64,000 nt of DNA, from the NCBI RefSeq assembly GCF_016907545.1, contig NZ_JAFBCD010000001.1, forward strand, positions 1,984,001 to 2,048,000. The letters run 5' to 3'. Source of the DNA: Paenarthrobacter ilicis. Its GTDB lineage: Bacteria > Actinomycetota > Actinomycetes > Actinomycetales > Micrococcaceae. Shown here in pieces: positions 19,205-28,842 of this stretch (positions within the stretch are counted from its first letter, which is position 1; each line of letters opens with the position of its first letter). A program made the position numbers and the translations under genes. Below the pieces are notes generated by a model, which was not told the origin of the DNA, ran no database searches, and was given only the letters and a program-made list of their open reading frames with translations.

Positions 19205-21168
19205 GCACGGAAGGGCATTTCTCTCGCCGCCCCAACCGGCCCGGGGTGGACCCCCTGATTTCCTTGCGGCATGTCAGCCGCGAGTTTCCCGGCGCCAAAG
19301 CCCTGGATGATGCGAATCTGGACATTCGGGCAGGGGAATTCGTGGCCATCGTCGGCCCCTCCGGTTCTGGGAAATCGACCCTGCTCAACGTCCTGGGCCT
19401 GCTGGACGGGCCGACCAGCGGAACGTATGAAGTGATGGGCGCCGATATTCGTGGGGTTCCGGCCAGGCACCTGGCGGAGCTCAGGGCGAGAACCTTTGGG
19501 TTCATATTCCAGGAGTCCCACATGGTGGGGCGCGACACCGCTGCCAGGAATGCCGTTCTGGGGCTACGTGCCAGGGGAGTTGCCTGGAAAGAGCAGAAGC
19601 GATTGGTTGTTCCCGCCTTGCGCAGACTCGGCTTGGAGGACAGGGGCGAAACCCCCGCCTCCTTGCTCTCCGGTGGGGAACGGCAACGACTGGCGATCGC
19701 TCGGGCCGTCATCGGCGCACCCATGGTGGTCCTTGCCGATGAGCCCACGGGAAGCCTGGATACCGCCAACGGGCAGGTGGTGGTGGATCACCTCCGCCAG
19801 CTTCAAAAGGGCGGCACCACGGTAATTATGGTGACTCATGATCCTGCCATCGCAGCCTCCGCGGACCGGACCATCACCATGCGGGACGGTCGGATTGTTG
19901 ACGACACGGGACAGGCTTCCCCGGCAGAGCAAAGCGAGGAGACAAGCGAGGCTGGCGGTGAAGTACCTCCCGGCCTGGATCGACGCCGGCGACATGAAGT
20001 CATGGACATCATTGCTGACGCCCTGTCGGCGCTGACCACCCGCCCAGCCAAGGCCTTGCTGCTGATACTTGCCTTCCTCTTGGGCAGCGGCGGGCTGGTT
20101 GCCGCGGTCAGTCTCAGTGAAAGTGCCGCCGTCAAGGTTTCGTCGCGCATCGACGCGGCGGCCAACGATGAAGTCCGGGCCACGAGGGCAGGCGGTTACG
20201 AATCCTGGACGGCTGTATCGAAGGATCTTGCGGCATCGAGCCTGCTCCCCGGGGTGACGGATGCCGGGGTTGTTGCTGACATACCTGCCAGCGAGGCACA
20301 GCCTTCGACTTTTCGGCCGGGCACCGTCCCGGAAGTCCCGCCTTTCAGTGGCGCTGTCCGCATCGCAGACGCTGCTTACATCCGCCTCCAGGGCGCAACT
20401 CTGTCCTCAGGCGATGTGGCACTCCTTGATCATTCATTCGGCGGTCCCGTGGCGTTCCTCGGCCGGGACGCAGCCCGTCAACTTGGCGTGGCGAAGCCAG
20501 GTCCCGGCGTCGTGATCTGGTTGTACGGGCAACCCGTCCCGGTGGCGGGAATAATCAACAATCCGGGACGGGACCCCGTTCTTGACGGTGCTGTGGTGGT
20601 GGGGGTTGGGTCTTATCCAATAGCTTCAAACAAAATGGCTGCCACCCTGGTCCTTCGAACCCGGACGGGCGCGCCGGCCGCCATAGCAGAAGCGCTCCCC
20701 AAGGCCTTGAGTCCCGCAGCTACGGAAGTAATCGAGGTCCAGACCGTGGCTGATCTCAGGGATCTCAAGCACGGGATCAACTCGGATCTGGGCCGAATGG
20801 TTGCGATGGTCTCCATAATCCTCCTCGCAATCGCCGGCTTGAGCGCGGGCACCACGATGTATGTAGGGGTATTGGCAAGGATGCAGGAGATCGCGCTGAG
20901 ACTGGCCCTTGGTATGCGCCGGGGCGCGTTGGCAGCCATGTTTCTGGTGGAGGGCGCATTGGTGGGCGCGCTGGGCGGGGTTGCCGGGGCTGCCGCAGGT
21001 ATGGGCGCGGCCCTTGCCTATTCGGCCAATGAGGGGTGGATCCCCGTGATACCTGCCGATGCGTCCATCCTGGGAATCACGGCGGGCTTGCTGAGCGGCA
21101 CCCTCTCGACGGTCTATCCGGCAGTGGTGGCCTCGCGGGCGAACCCCGCCCAGCTCATCCGGAGCTAA
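19201..21168 (+). CDS. MacB-like ABC transporter, fused ATPase and FtsX-type permease
   Basis: 655 residues. The N-terminal ATPase has Walker A GPSGSGKST (52-60), signature LLSGGERQRLAIARA and Walker B VVLADEPTGSLD. A first transmembrane helix near 280 is followed by a large extracellular domain and three C-terminal helices, the MacB/FtsX mechanotransmission topology. The ATG at 19201 overlaps the adaptor stop (ATGA); the open frame upstream lies within the adaptor gene. The C-terminus overlaps the ctaA end by 4 bp on the other strand. MacB proteins move substrates outward from the periplasmic side rather than across the membrane. Substrate not predictable. Confidence 0.88.
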   Translation: MSTEGHFSRRPNRPGVDPLISLRHVSREFPGAKALDDANLDIRAGEFVAIVGPSGSGKSTLLNVLGLLDGPTSGTYEVMGADIRGVPARHLAELRARTFGFIFQESHMVGRDTAARNAVLGLRARGVAWKEQKRLVVPALRRLGLEDRGETPASLLSGGERQRLAIARAVIGAPMVVLADEPTGSLDTANGQVVVDHLRQLQKGGTTVIMVTHDPAIAASADRTITMRDGRIVDDTGQASPAEQSEETSEAGGEVPPGLDRRRRHEVMDIIADALSALTTRPAKALLLILAFLLGSGGLVAAVSLSESAAVKVSSRIDAAANDEVRATRAGGYESWTAVSKDLAASSLLPGVTDAGVVADIPASEAQPSTFRPGTVPEVPPFSGAVRIADAAYIRLQGATLSSGDVALLDHSFGGPVAFLGRDAARQLGVAKPGPGVVIWLYGQPVPVAGIINNPGRDPVLDGAVVVGVGSYPIASNKMAATLVLRTRTGAPAAIAEALPKALSPAATEVIEVQTVADLRDLKHGINSDLGRMVAMVSIILLAIAGLSAGTTMYVGVLARMQEIALRLALGMRRGALAAMFLVEGALVGALGGVAGAAAGMGAALAYSANEGWIPVIPADASILGITAGLLSGTLSTVYPAVVASRANPAQLIRS

Positions 21169-22109
21169 CGCAGCGGGCTGGAACGCGCGACGTCGGCAGC
21201 ATTGGTTGAGGCGCTCATCAGCACCGCAGCGCCAAGCATGTGAGCGCCCACCAACAGCGCGGGAATCCCGTTGTAATACTGCGTGAAGCCAATGACGGCT
21301 TGCAGCAACGTGACCCCCATCAGCAGGTATGCCGCCGTCCGGAATGGCCCAGCCAGCTTGTGCCGGAACACCAGGTAAAGGGCAAACAGGGTGCCGGCTG
21401 TGATCAGGTAGGCGGGAACGGCATGGATGTGGGAAAAGAGGTCCCAGTCAAGGTTGTTACGGGGAGCATCAGCATCGCCGGCGTGTGGACCGGCGCCGGT
21501 GACAACCACTCCGAGCATGACGGACAGGGCCGAGAAGACGGCAACGGACATGGTGAGCGGCCGGGTTACTGGGGGAAGTGCAGGCAACGTCCGGTTCATG
21601 AATCTGCCGGTGCGCCCGTAGGCCCTGTTGAACAAAAGCGTAGCGAAAACCACCAGAGCCATGGAAACAAGGAAGTGCAGGCCAACAACCCATGGATTGA
21701 GGCCGGAGAGCACAGTGATGCCCCCGATGATGGCCTGGGCCGGGATGCTGGCCAGAAGACCGAGTGCCAGCAGGAAAAGGTCGCGGCGTTCCTTGCGGAG
21801 GTTCCACAAGTACACCAACATGAGTGCGGCCACGGCGGCGAGGGCAAAGGTCAGTAGGCGGTTGCCGAACTCAATGAATCCGTGAATGCCCATCTCCGGA
21901 GTGTTGACCAGGGAGTTGTCTGTGCATCGCGGCCACGTGGGGCATCCCAGGCCTGAAGCGGTGAGGCGCACTGCGCCACCGGTCACCACCAGCAGTGTCT
22001 GCCCGATGAGTGACAGCAAAGCCAGCCGACGAACAGCCTTGTTGACCTCGGTGGGCAGCTTGGACGTCAAACGCTGGACGGTCTTTGGGAGGCGCGATGC
22101 CGTGCTCAC
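21165..22109 (-). CDS. ctaA: Haem A synthase (COX15/CtaA)
   Basis: 314-residue membrane enzyme oxidising the haem O methyl group to formyl for cytochrome aa3 oxidase. Eight hydrophobic helices; the paired cysteines in SGLGCPTWPRC and haem-ligand histidines in HGFIEFGNR, LHFLVSM, SHIHAVPAY and GAHMLGAAV are visible. GTG start at 22109. It works after CtaB (15.6-16.6 kb). The gene is convergent with the MacB-like gene (4-bp overlap), and a duplicated 20-bp element lies 30-73 bp upstream. Confidence 0.95.
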   Translation of the reverse strand: MSTASRLPKTVQRLTSKLPTEVNKAVRRLALLSLIGQTLLVVTGGAVRLTASGLGCPTWPRCTDNSLVNTPEMGIHGFIEFGNRLLTFALAAVAALMLVYLWNLRKERRDLFLLALGLLASIPAQAIIGGITVLSGLNPWVVGLHFLVSMALVVFATLLFNRAYGRTGRFMNRTLPALPPVTRPLTMSVAVFSALSVMLGVVVTGAGPHAGDADAPRNNLDWDLFSHIHAVPAYLITAGTLFALYLVFRHKLAGPFRTAAYLLMGVTLLQAVIGFTQYYNGIPALLVGAHMLGAAVLMSASTNAADVARSSPLR

Positions 22110-22138
22110 AGTTTCTCTACTCTCAGTTCTTCTTGGGT

Positions 22139-22182
22139 TTCAGTTCCACTTGAACCAGGGTGTTCAGTTCCACTTGAACCAG
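22139..22182. repeat. Tandem 24-bp duplication of a gene's 3' end
   Basis: The 20-bp sequence at 22139-22158 is repeated exactly at 22163-22182 (offset 24). Read leftward it encodes the last residues WFKWN plus the stop codon of the ABC permease, so the end of that gene appears twice in frame, the second copy lying in the permease-ctaA gap. Confidence 0.85.
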
Positions 22183-22928
22183 CGGACGGCTGCGGCGCCG
22201 GCCAGGATGGTCCACAACAGGAGGACCAGGACGGCCGGGAACGGGACGCTCCCGTGGAGGAATGCTTCACGCAACGCTTCGCCAAGAGCGCCGGATGGCA
22301 GGAAGTGCACCACACTTTGCACCAAGGCGGGCAGACGCTCAGCCGGAACAACAATTCCGCCCAAGGCGCCGAAGAGAATCCATACAAGGTTGGTGATTGC
22401 CAGGGTGGCCTCCGGACGAACGGTGCCCGCTACCAGCAGTCCAAGGGCGGTGAACGATGCCGCCCCCAGGATCAGCAGGCCCAGGCCGGGCAGCCACGCC
22501 TCAATTCGTGGGTGCCATCCCAGCAGTCCGGCAATCGCGCCCACCACAATCACTTGCAGGAACAGGACCACAAGAACTGCCAGGATTTTGCCGGCGATCA
22601 GTCCGCCGCGCCCCAGGGGAGTGGTGGACAGGAACCTCAGGACGCCATAGCGGCGATCGAAGCCCGTGGCGATGCCCTGCCCGGTGAAGGCCGTGGACAT
22701 GGCGCACAGTGCAAGAATGCCAGGGGTGGCAACGTCGATGCGTGAGCCGCCAAGACCGTCCAGCAAAGGTGTCACCACCAGTCCGATCAGGGCCATGAGG
22801 GGCAGGACGATCGCCAGGATGAGTTGTTCACCGTTGCGCAGCATGGTGCCGGTCTCGTAGCGGCCTTGCTGCAGGATACGGCGCGGAAGCGAAGCCGGGC
22901 CGGCGTTGGGGGAGAGCAGCTTGCTCAT
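22164..22928 (-). CDS. ABC-2 type transporter permease
   Basis: 254-residue permease with six hydrophobic segments, of the ABC-2 class that partners DrrA-like ATPases. ATG at 22928 overlaps the ATPase stop by 4 bp (ATGA). The pair lies between ctaA and sufR, the same place as the Rv1456c-Rv1458c ABC genes of Mycobacterium tuberculosis next to SufR, so this is a conserved actinobacterial locus. Substrate unknown; older annotations call it antibiotic transport. The C-terminus WFKWN is tandemly duplicated just after the stop. Confidence 0.87.
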   Translation of the reverse strand: MSKLLSPNAGPASLPRRILQQGRYETGTMLRNGEQLILAIVLPLMALIGLVVTPLLDGLGGSRIDVATPGILALCAMSTAFTGQGIATGFDRRYGVLRFLSTTPLGRGGLIAGKILAVLVVLFLQVIVVGAIAGLLGWHPRIEAWLPGLGLLILGAASFTALGLLVAGTVRPEATLAITNLVWILFGALGGIVVPAERLPALVQSVVHFLPSGALGEALREAFLHGSVPFPAVLVLLLWTILAGAAAVRWFKWN

Positions 22929-23890
22929 CGGAGGTCCCTTCCGGAAATGTCCAGGAATACGTCTTCGAGGCTTCTCGCTTCGAGCCGAAGTGACGCAGGC
23001 ATGATGTTCCGTTCCGCCCACCAGGCGGTCAGTGCTGCCAGATCCCCCGGGGTGAGTTCACCTGTTACGGCATAGCTGCCGGGCCGGGTTTCCGAGACGC
23101 GCAGGCCGTTCCGAAGTACAGCGCCGAAATCGAGCCCGGGCGTCGCATCGAAATGCAGGGTCCGCTCGGCCACCGTGGTGTCCGCAGCGTGGTCGTGGGC
23201 CAGAAGTTCGCCGACGGTGCCTTCAACAACGTTGTGCCCGGCATCGATGATGTAGACGTAATCCGCCAGGCGCTCGGCGTCGTCCATCAAGTGTGTTGTG
23301 AGGACAATTCCCATCCCCGCGTCACGGAGCTCCGCGATGAGATCGAAGACCATTTGCCGCGATTGGGGATCCAGCCCAGCACTGGGCTCATCGAGGAACA
23401 GGATTTCGGGATTGCCCACCAAGGCAGCGGCCAAAGCCAGCCGCTGTTTCTGGCCACCGGAGAGGCGGCGGACGTTGATCCTGCTGAACTGGTCGATTCC
23501 CAACCGATGGATCAACGCGTCAAGATCCATGGGGTTTTTGTACATTGCCGCTACGTGCTTCAGGAGCGGGATGGGCCGGGCCGACGGCGGCAGGCCACCA
23601 TCCTGGAGCATCACACCTACGCGGGACCTCAGCTCAGCTCCGGCCGTATCCGGATCGGCGCCGAGCAGGAGGATCTCTCCACCGGAACGCTTCTGGAGTC
23701 CTTGGGCGCATTCCAGGGTGGTGGTTTTGCCGGCACCATTGGCGCCCAGGAGCGCTGTGACCTGGCCGCGCTCCGCCGTGAGGGACAGGCCACTGACCAC
23801 CCGGAGCATTTTGCCGTCAAGGGAGGCCAGGGGGCCTACATCCTTAATGAGTCCTTCTATGCTGAGGACAGGGGAATCAGTGGATCGCAC
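22925..23890 (-). CDS. ABC transporter ATP-binding protein (DrrA/CcmA-like)
   Basis: 321-residue ATPase: Walker A GANGAGKTTT, signature RRLSGGQKQRLALA, Walker B ILFLDEPSAGLD, H-loop TTHLMDDAE, and about 100 extra C-terminal residues, as in DrrA-type subunits. GTG start at 23890. Upstream TAGAAT with 6 nt to the GTG and no ribosome site suggests leaderless expression. It shares a 100-bp divergent intergenic region with sufR, so SufR or a shared signal could control both; that is inference. Confidence 0.9.
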   Translation of the reverse strand: MRSTDSPVLSIEGLIKDVGPLASLDGKMLRVVSGLSLTAERGQVTALLGANGAGKTTTLECAQGLQKRSGGEILLLGADPDTAGAELRSRVGVMLQDGGLPPSARPIPLLKHVAAMYKNPMDLDALIHRLGIDQFSRINVRRLSGGQKQRLALAAALVGNPEILFLDEPSAGLDPQSRQMVFDLIAELRDAGMGIVLTTHLMDDAERLADYVYIIDAGHNVVEGTVGELLAHDHAADTTVAERTLHFDATPGLDFGAVLRNGLRVSETRPGSYAVTGELTPGDLAALTAWWAERNIMPASLRLEARSLEDVFLDISGRDLR

Positions 23891-23990
23891 CAGAGTATTC
23901 TACGTGAAGTAGTACGGTCACACTTCGTGGCCAGCAGAGGTCAGCCTCGCCTTACTGGATGCATGAAACAAATTACGACATGATTGTGTT
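23891..23990. promoter_or_regulatory. Divergent ABC-transporter/sufR promoter region
   Basis: Leftward -10 TAGAAT (plus-strand ATTCTA at 23897-23902) lies 6 nt before the ATPase GTG. Rightward, CATGAT at 23979-23984 lies 6 nt before the sufR GTG. SufR homologues repress their own operon, so an operator is expected here, but I could not find a convincing long inverted repeat; GAAGT...ACTTC near 23907-23927 is only 5 bp. Confidence 0.45.
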
Positions 23991-24821
23991 GTGTATTCCA
24001 TGAGCAGTCCACTTTCCATGCCCACAAATCGGCATGCTGCAGCGGCGGGAGCCATCGTAGCTCCGCCGGCACTGCCGGACGCGGATGACCGCACCCGTGA
24101 CCGCGTACTCAATGCCGTCCTGGAAAACGGTCCTGTGAGCGCAGCCGAGCTGGGCGACCTCCTTGGCTTCACACCCGCAGCAGTCCGCCGCCACCTCGAT
24201 CATTTGGAACGCAATGGCGTGATTGAGGTCAAACGGGTGGCCAAAGCCGGTTCGGGCGCAGGACGTCCCGCCCGCCGTTATGTCCTCAGTTCCCAGGGGC
24301 AATCCACTCTCGGCGACGATTACCTGAACATTGCCAGCTCTGCGTTGCGCCGCCTCCAGGAAGTCGCCGGCGAGGAATCCGTCCGGGAATACGCCGAAGA
24401 GCGTTTCGCGGACATGGAACGCCGTTATGCCCCCGAGGTGGAAGCCGCAGGCGAGGACATCACAGCGCGCGCCATGGCGCTCTCAGAAGCACTAAGCCGG
24501 GACGGCTTCGTAGCGTCGGCGCATTCCATAGACGCGAAGGCTCCACTGCCTGCCGCACTGTCCAGCGTGCAGCTCTGCCAGGGTCACTGCCCCATCCAGC
24601 GCCTGGCAGCAGAGTTTCCGGTGTTTTGCGACACCGAGACCACGGTGTTTTCCCGTTTGGTGGGCGTCGACGTCCGGCGCCTTTCCACCTTGGCTCAGGG
24701 CGGACACGTCTGCACCACCCACATACCTACCGGGCGCTTGGCTGCCCCGGTGCCTTCGGGCACCGAAGTGCAGTCCGGCAACCCGTACCAGGAATCCAAC
24801 AACCAGCAAGAAAGGCCGTAA
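23991..24821 (+). CDS. sufR: SufR-type iron-sulfur regulator
   Basis: 276 residues: a winged HTH at about 35-85 ([19 protein letters not shown]) and a C-terminal cysteine cluster CQGHC, FC and HVC that should ligate a 4Fe-4S cluster. SufR represses the suf operon when its cluster is intact. The GTG at 23991 or the ATG at 24000 may be used; the former has a -10-like CATGAT 6 nt upstream, consistent with a leaderless start. Its TAA overlaps the sufB ATG by one base (TAATG). Position matches Rv1460 before sufB. Confidence 0.92.
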   Translation: MYSMSSPLSMPTNRHAAAAGAIVAPPALPDADDRTRDRVLNAVLENGPVSAAELGDLLGFTPAAVRRHLDHLERNGVIEVKRVAKAGSGAGRPARRYVLSSQGQSTLGDDYLNIASSALRRLQEVAGEESVREYAEERFADMERRYAPEVEAAGEDITARAMALSEALSRDGFVASAHSIDAKAPLPAALSSVQLCQGHCPIQRLAAEFPVFCDTETTVFSRLVGVDVRRLSTLAQGGHVCTTHIPTGRLAAPVPSGTEVQSGNPYQESNNQQERP

Positions 24822-26296
24822 TGACGGGTCAAATAGCTGAAGGAACAGCAGAGAATGCAGTAGCCGACGGCACTGTGATCTCGGAGATTCTGGAGAAGAA
24901 TCCCGAACTGCACGGAATCGGTAACTACGAGTACGGCTGGGCTGACAAGAACGACGTCGGCGCCAACGCCCGTCGTGGCCTCAACGAGGAGGTTGTCCGT
25001 GACATCTCCTCGAAGAAGAGTGAAGCCCAGTGGATGCTCGATCTCCGCTTGAAGGGTCTGAAGTACTTCGACCGCAAGCCCATGCCTACGTGGGGTGCAG
25101 ACCTTTCGGGCATTGACTTCGACAACATCAAGTACTTTGTGCGGTCCACGGAGAAGCAGGCTGCAACGTGGGAAGACCTTCCCGAGGACATCCGCAACAC
25201 GTACGAGAAGCTGGGCATCCCGGAAGCTGAGCGCAGCCGCCTGGTGTCCGGTGTCGCAGCGCAGTACGAGTCCGAGGTTGTCTACCACCAGATCCGCGAG
25301 GACCTCGAGGCCCAGGGCGTCATCTTCCTGGACACCGATACCGCGTTGAGGGAACACCCGGAGATTTTCCAGGAGTACTTCGGCACGGTCATTCCGGTGG
25401 GCGACAACAAGTTCGCTTCACTCAACACGGCTGTGTGGTCCGGCGGCTCGTTCGTTTACGTGCCGAAGGGCGTCCATGTGGATATCCCCCTTCAGGCTTA
25501 CTTCCGCATCAACACGGAAAACATGGGCCAGTTCGAGCGCACGCTCATCATCGCCGATGAAGATTCCTACGTGCACTACATCGAAGGCTGCACGGCACCG
25601 ATCTACACCTCCGATTCGCTGCACTCTGCCGTTGTGGAGATCGTGGTGAAGAAGGGCGCCCGCGTCCGTTACACCACCATCCAGAACTGGTCGAACAACG
25701 TGTACAACCTGGTCACCAAGCGCGCCATCTGCGAAGAGGGCGCCACCATGGAATGGGTTGACGGCAACATCGGTTCCAAGGTCACCATGAAGTACCCGGC
25801 CGTCTACCTTGTGGGCGAGCACGCCAAGGGTGAGACCCTGTCCATCGCTTTCGCAGGCGAGGGCCAGCACCAGGACACCGGTTCCAAGATGGTGCACATC
25901 GCTCCGAACACCAAGAGCTCCATCGTGTCCAAGTCTGTGGCACGCGGCGGCGGTCGGGCAGCGTACCGTGGCCTGGTTCAGGTTCGTGAAGGCGCCAAGC
26001 ACTCCGCCAACACTGTCCGTTGCGACGCGCTTCTGGTGGACACCATTTCGCGTTCCGACACCTACCCGTACATCGACATCCGTGAAGATGACGTTGTGCT
26101 GGGGCACGAAGCTACCGTTTCCAGGGTCAGCGAAGAGCAGCTCTTCTACCTGATGTCCCGCGGCATGCCCGAGGACGAGGCCATGGCCATGATCGTGCGC
26201 GGCTTCATTGAGCCGATCGCCCGCGAACTGCCCATGGAATACGCCCTTGAGCTGAACCGCTTGATTGAACTTCAGATGGAAGGATCCGTCGGTTAA
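24821..26296 (+). CDS. sufB: Fe-S cluster assembly protein SufB
   Basis: 491-residue SufB, scaffold of the SufBCD complex. N-terminal [20 protein letters not shown], central [19 protein letters not shown] and [11 protein letters not shown], and C-terminal [20 protein letters not shown] are family hallmarks. No intein is present, unlike M. tuberculosis SufB. The ATG at 24821 is translationally coupled to sufR; the frame is open upstream inside sufR. sufD follows after 2 bp. Confidence 0.97.
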   Translation: MTGQIAEGTAENAVADGTVISEILEKNPELHGIGNYEYGWADKNDVGANARRGLNEEVVRDISSKKSEAQWMLDLRLKGLKYFDRKPMPTWGADLSGIDFDNIKYFVRSTEKQAATWEDLPEDIRNTYEKLGIPEAERSRLVSGVAAQYESEVVYHQIREDLEAQGVIFLDTDTALREHPEIFQEYFGTVIPVGDNKFASLNTAVWSGGSFVYVPKGVHVDIPLQAYFRINTENMGQFERTLIIADEDSYVHYIEGCTAPIYTSDSLHSAVVEIVVKKGARVRYTTIQNWSNNVYNLVTKRAICEEGATMEWVDGNIGSKVTMKYPAVYLVGEHAKGETLSIAFAGEGQHQDTGSKMVHIAPNTKSSIVSKSVARGGGRAAYRGLVQVREGAKHSANTVRCDALLVDTISRSDTYPYIDIREDDVVLGHEATVSRVSEEQLFYLMSRGMPEDEAMAMIVRGFIEPIARELPMEYALELNRLIELQMEGSVG

Positions 26297-26298
26297 TA

Positions 26299-27603
26299 AT
26301 GACTGATATCACTACTGAAAAGGCGCGCATTGGCGCTCCTTCAGCACAGCCGTTCATTGATGGCTTCACCGAAGAGGGCGAGAACCTCTCGCCCATCAAC
26401 GCAAAAGGCTCGACGGCGGCACAGCCCTCCGCGGGTCCTCTCGCCGGGGCGTCGGCCAAGAGCCACTCGCACGGTGGCGGCGTCGGTGTTCCCGACAGTT
26501 CGCGTGCGGGCCGCCTGACGTCTTTCAACCTGGAGGACTTCACAGCCCTGACCGGGCTCGAAGAGGACTGGCGCTTCACACCGCTTCGTCGTCTCCGCGG
26601 CCTGCACTCGGAAGCACTCACGGGCGCAGCTCCGACTGTCTCTGTCACGGCTCCGGCAGGAGTCACTGTGGAGACCGTGGGTCGCGACGATCAGCGGATT
26701 GGTCAGGCCGGCATCCCTGAGGACCGCGTGTCTGCCAACGCCTGGGCCAACTTCAAGGAAGCCACCGTGATCACGGTTCCTTCAGAGACGCCGTTGGACT
26801 CCGAAATCACCGTGACCCTTGCCGGCTCTGGCTCTGAAGCTTCTGCCCAGCATGTGGTTATTGTGGCCCGGAAGTTCTCCAAGGGTTTGGTGGTACTTGG
26901 CCACGAAGGAACAGCAGTGGTGTCCGAGAATGTTGAGATCATTCTTGAGGACGGAGCCGAGCTCACGGTGGTCTCGTTGCAGGAGTGGAACGACGACTCG
27001 GTCCACGCTTCCTCGCAGCAGGCCAAAATCGGCCGTGATGCCAAGTTCAAGCACATTGTTGTCAGCCTGGGCGGTGACCTGGTCCGCGTCACGCCGACCG
27101 CACGCTTTGCCGCTCCGGGTGGCGAGGTTGAGCTTTTCGGTTTGTACTTTGCTGATGCCGGACAGCACCTTGAACACAGGACATTCGTTGATCACGGGCA
27201 GCCCAATTGTGTTTCCAATGTTCTGTACAAGGGAGCACTCCAAGGCAAGGGTGCCCACACCGTGTGGGTCGGCGATGTGCTGATCCAGAAGAACGCGGAA
27301 GGCACCGACAGCTACGAGAAGAACCAGAACCTGGTCCTCAGCGATGGCTGCCGGGCGGACTCCGTGCCCAACCTCGAAATCGAGACGGGCCTCATTGCCG
27401 GCGCCGGGCACGCCAGTGCAACCGGCCGTTTCGACGATGAGCACCTGTTCTACCTGATGGCACGTGGCATCCCCGAGGATGTTGCCCGCCGGTTGGTTGT
27501 CCGTGGCTTCCTCAACGAGATCATCCAGAAAATCAACGTTCCTGCGATCGAGGACCGGTTGACCGAGGCCGTAGAGCGCGAGTTCTCCGAGACCGACAAC
27601 TAA
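26299..27603 (+). CDS. sufD: Fe-S cluster assembly protein SufD
   Basis: 434-residue SufD, paralogue of SufB with the same beta-helix core and C-terminal region MARGIPEDVARRLVVRGFLNEI. The N-terminal 60 residues are low-complexity and divergent, as is usual. It partners SufB and SufC. The start is 2 bp after sufB. A 38-bp gap separates it from the Rieske gene. Confidence 0.95.
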   Translation: MTDITTEKARIGAPSAQPFIDGFTEEGENLSPINAKGSTAAQPSAGPLAGASAKSHSHGGGVGVPDSSRAGRLTSFNLEDFTALTGLEEDWRFTPLRRLRGLHSEALTGAAPTVSVTAPAGVTVETVGRDDQRIGQAGIPEDRVSANAWANFKEATVITVPSETPLDSEITVTLAGSGSEASAQHVVIVARKFSKGLVVLGHEGTAVVSENVEIILEDGAELTVVSLQEWNDDSVHASSQQAKIGRDAKFKHIVVSLGGDLVRVTPTARFAAPGGEVELFGLYFADAGQHLEHRTFVDHGQPNCVSNVLYKGALQGKGAHTVWVGDVLIQKNAEGTDSYEKNQNLVLSDGCRADSVPNLEIETGLIAGAGHASATGRFDDEHLFYLMARGIPEDVARRLVVRGFLNEIIQKINVPAIEDRLTEAVEREFSETDN

Positions 27604-27641
27604 CGTCCACCACTTACCAAGACAGGCAGTCCGGACACAAC

Positions 27642-27998
27642 ATGAGCGAACAAACCAAGGGTGAACTGGTATGCAATGCCAATGACATCCAGGTCAAGCA
27701 GGCACTGCGGGTACTGATCGATGACTACCCGGTCGCAATCGTCAAGGATTCCATGGGCGTCATCCACGCCGTGGGAGACACCTGCTCCCATGCGGATATC
27801 TCCTTGTCCGAAGGGGAGGTTGAAGGCTGTGCCATTGAGTGCTGGGGGCACGGTTCCCAGTTTGATTTGCGCAGCGGACAACCCCTTCAGCTGCCTGCCT
27901 ACGATCCCGTGCCCGTTTTCGCCGTCACTATCGACGGTGACGACGTCTACGTGGACGTGACCAATGTTGTGAACGGCGCTTCGGTCCAAAACTACTGA
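27642..27998 (+). CDS. Rieske-type [2Fe-2S] ferredoxin in suf operon
   Basis: 118-residue Rieske ferredoxin of the kind annotated as non-haem iron oxygenase ferredoxin subunit. The cluster motifs CSH (about residues 48-50) and CWGH (67-70) are present. It lies between sufD and sufC, a placement conserved in many actinobacteria, so it likely supplies electrons for cluster assembly or is a client of it. No oxygenase gene is near. ATG at 27642. Confidence 0.92.
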   Translation: MSEQTKGELVCNANDIQVKQALRVLIDDYPVAIVKDSMGVIHAVGDTCSHADISLSEGEVEGCAIECWGHGSQFDLRSGQPLQLPAYDPVPVFAVTIDGDDVYVDVTNVVNGASVQNY

Positions 27999-28043
27999 GC
28001 GCGCCCGGATTGCCAGACTTACGAACGAAAAAGAAAGAAGAGC

Positions 28044-28829
28044 ATGTCTACTCTTGAGATCAAGGATCTGCACGTCAGCATTGAGACGGAGCAGGGCACC
28101 AAAGAGATCCTGAAGGGCGTCAGCCTGACCATCAGGACCGGCGAAACCCACGCGATCATGGGCCCCAACGGCTCGGGCAAGTCCACCTTGGCTTCCACCA
28201 TTGCCGGACATCCCCGCTACAACGTCACCAGCGGCAGCATCACCCTGGATGGCGAAGACGTGCTGGAGATGAGCGTGGACCAGCGCGCCCGCGCCGGCCT
28301 CTTCCTGGCCATGCAGTACCCGGTTGAGGTTCCTGGTGTCACCATGACCAACTTCCTCCGCACCGCCAAGACTGCGATCGACGGCGAAGCACCGGCCCTG
28401 CGCACGTGGACCAAGGACGTCAAAGCTGCCATGCAGCAGCTGCGCATCGACGCCGACTTCGCTCAGCGCAACGTCAACGAGGGCTTCTCCGGCGGCGAGA
28501 AGAAGCGTGTTGAGATCCTTCAGCTGGAACTCTTCAAGCCGAAGTTCGCCATCCTCGATGAGACCGACTCCGGTCTGGACGTCGACGCGTTGAAGGTTGT
28601 CTCGGAGGGCGTCAACCGTGCGCACGCCGAGGGCAACATGGGCACGCTGCTCATCACCCACTACACACGCATCCTGCGTTACATCAAGCCTGAATTCGTC
28701 CACGTGTTCGTTGACGGCAAGGTTGTTGAAGAGGGCGGTCCCGAGTTGGCCGACCGCCTCGAAGAAGAGGGCTACGACCGCTACGCGCCTGGCGCCGGCG
28801 TTGCCGTTGCTCCTGCCGTACAGGCCTAG
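28044..28829 (+). CDS. sufC: Fe-S assembly ATPase SufC
   Basis: 261-residue ABC-type ATPase: Walker A GPNGSGKST, signature GFSGGEKKRVEILQ, Walker B ILDETDSGLDVDALK. The ETDSGLD form is diagnostic of SufC rather than a transporter. It energises the SufBCD scaffold. ATG with AGAAAGAAG upstream, 45 bp after the Rieske gene; sufT follows after 13 bp. Confidence 0.97.
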   Translation: MSTLEIKDLHVSIETEQGTKEILKGVSLTIRTGETHAIMGPNGSGKSTLASTIAGHPRYNVTSGSITLDGEDVLEMSVDQRARAGLFLAMQYPVEVPGVTMTNFLRTAKTAIDGEAPALRTWTKDVKAAMQQLRIDADFAQRNVNEGFSGGEKKRVEILQLELFKPKFAILDETDSGLDVDALKVVSEGVNRAHAEGNMGTLLITHYTRILRYIKPEFVHVFVDGKVVEEGGPELADRLEEEGYDRYAPGAGVAVAPAVQA

Positions 28830-28842
28830 TTAGGATCAATCC

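Noticed and set aside
23903..23930. SufR operator candidate GAAGT...ACTTC
   Set aside because: Arms are only 5 bp and do not match the SufR sites I know of; not strong enough to annotate.
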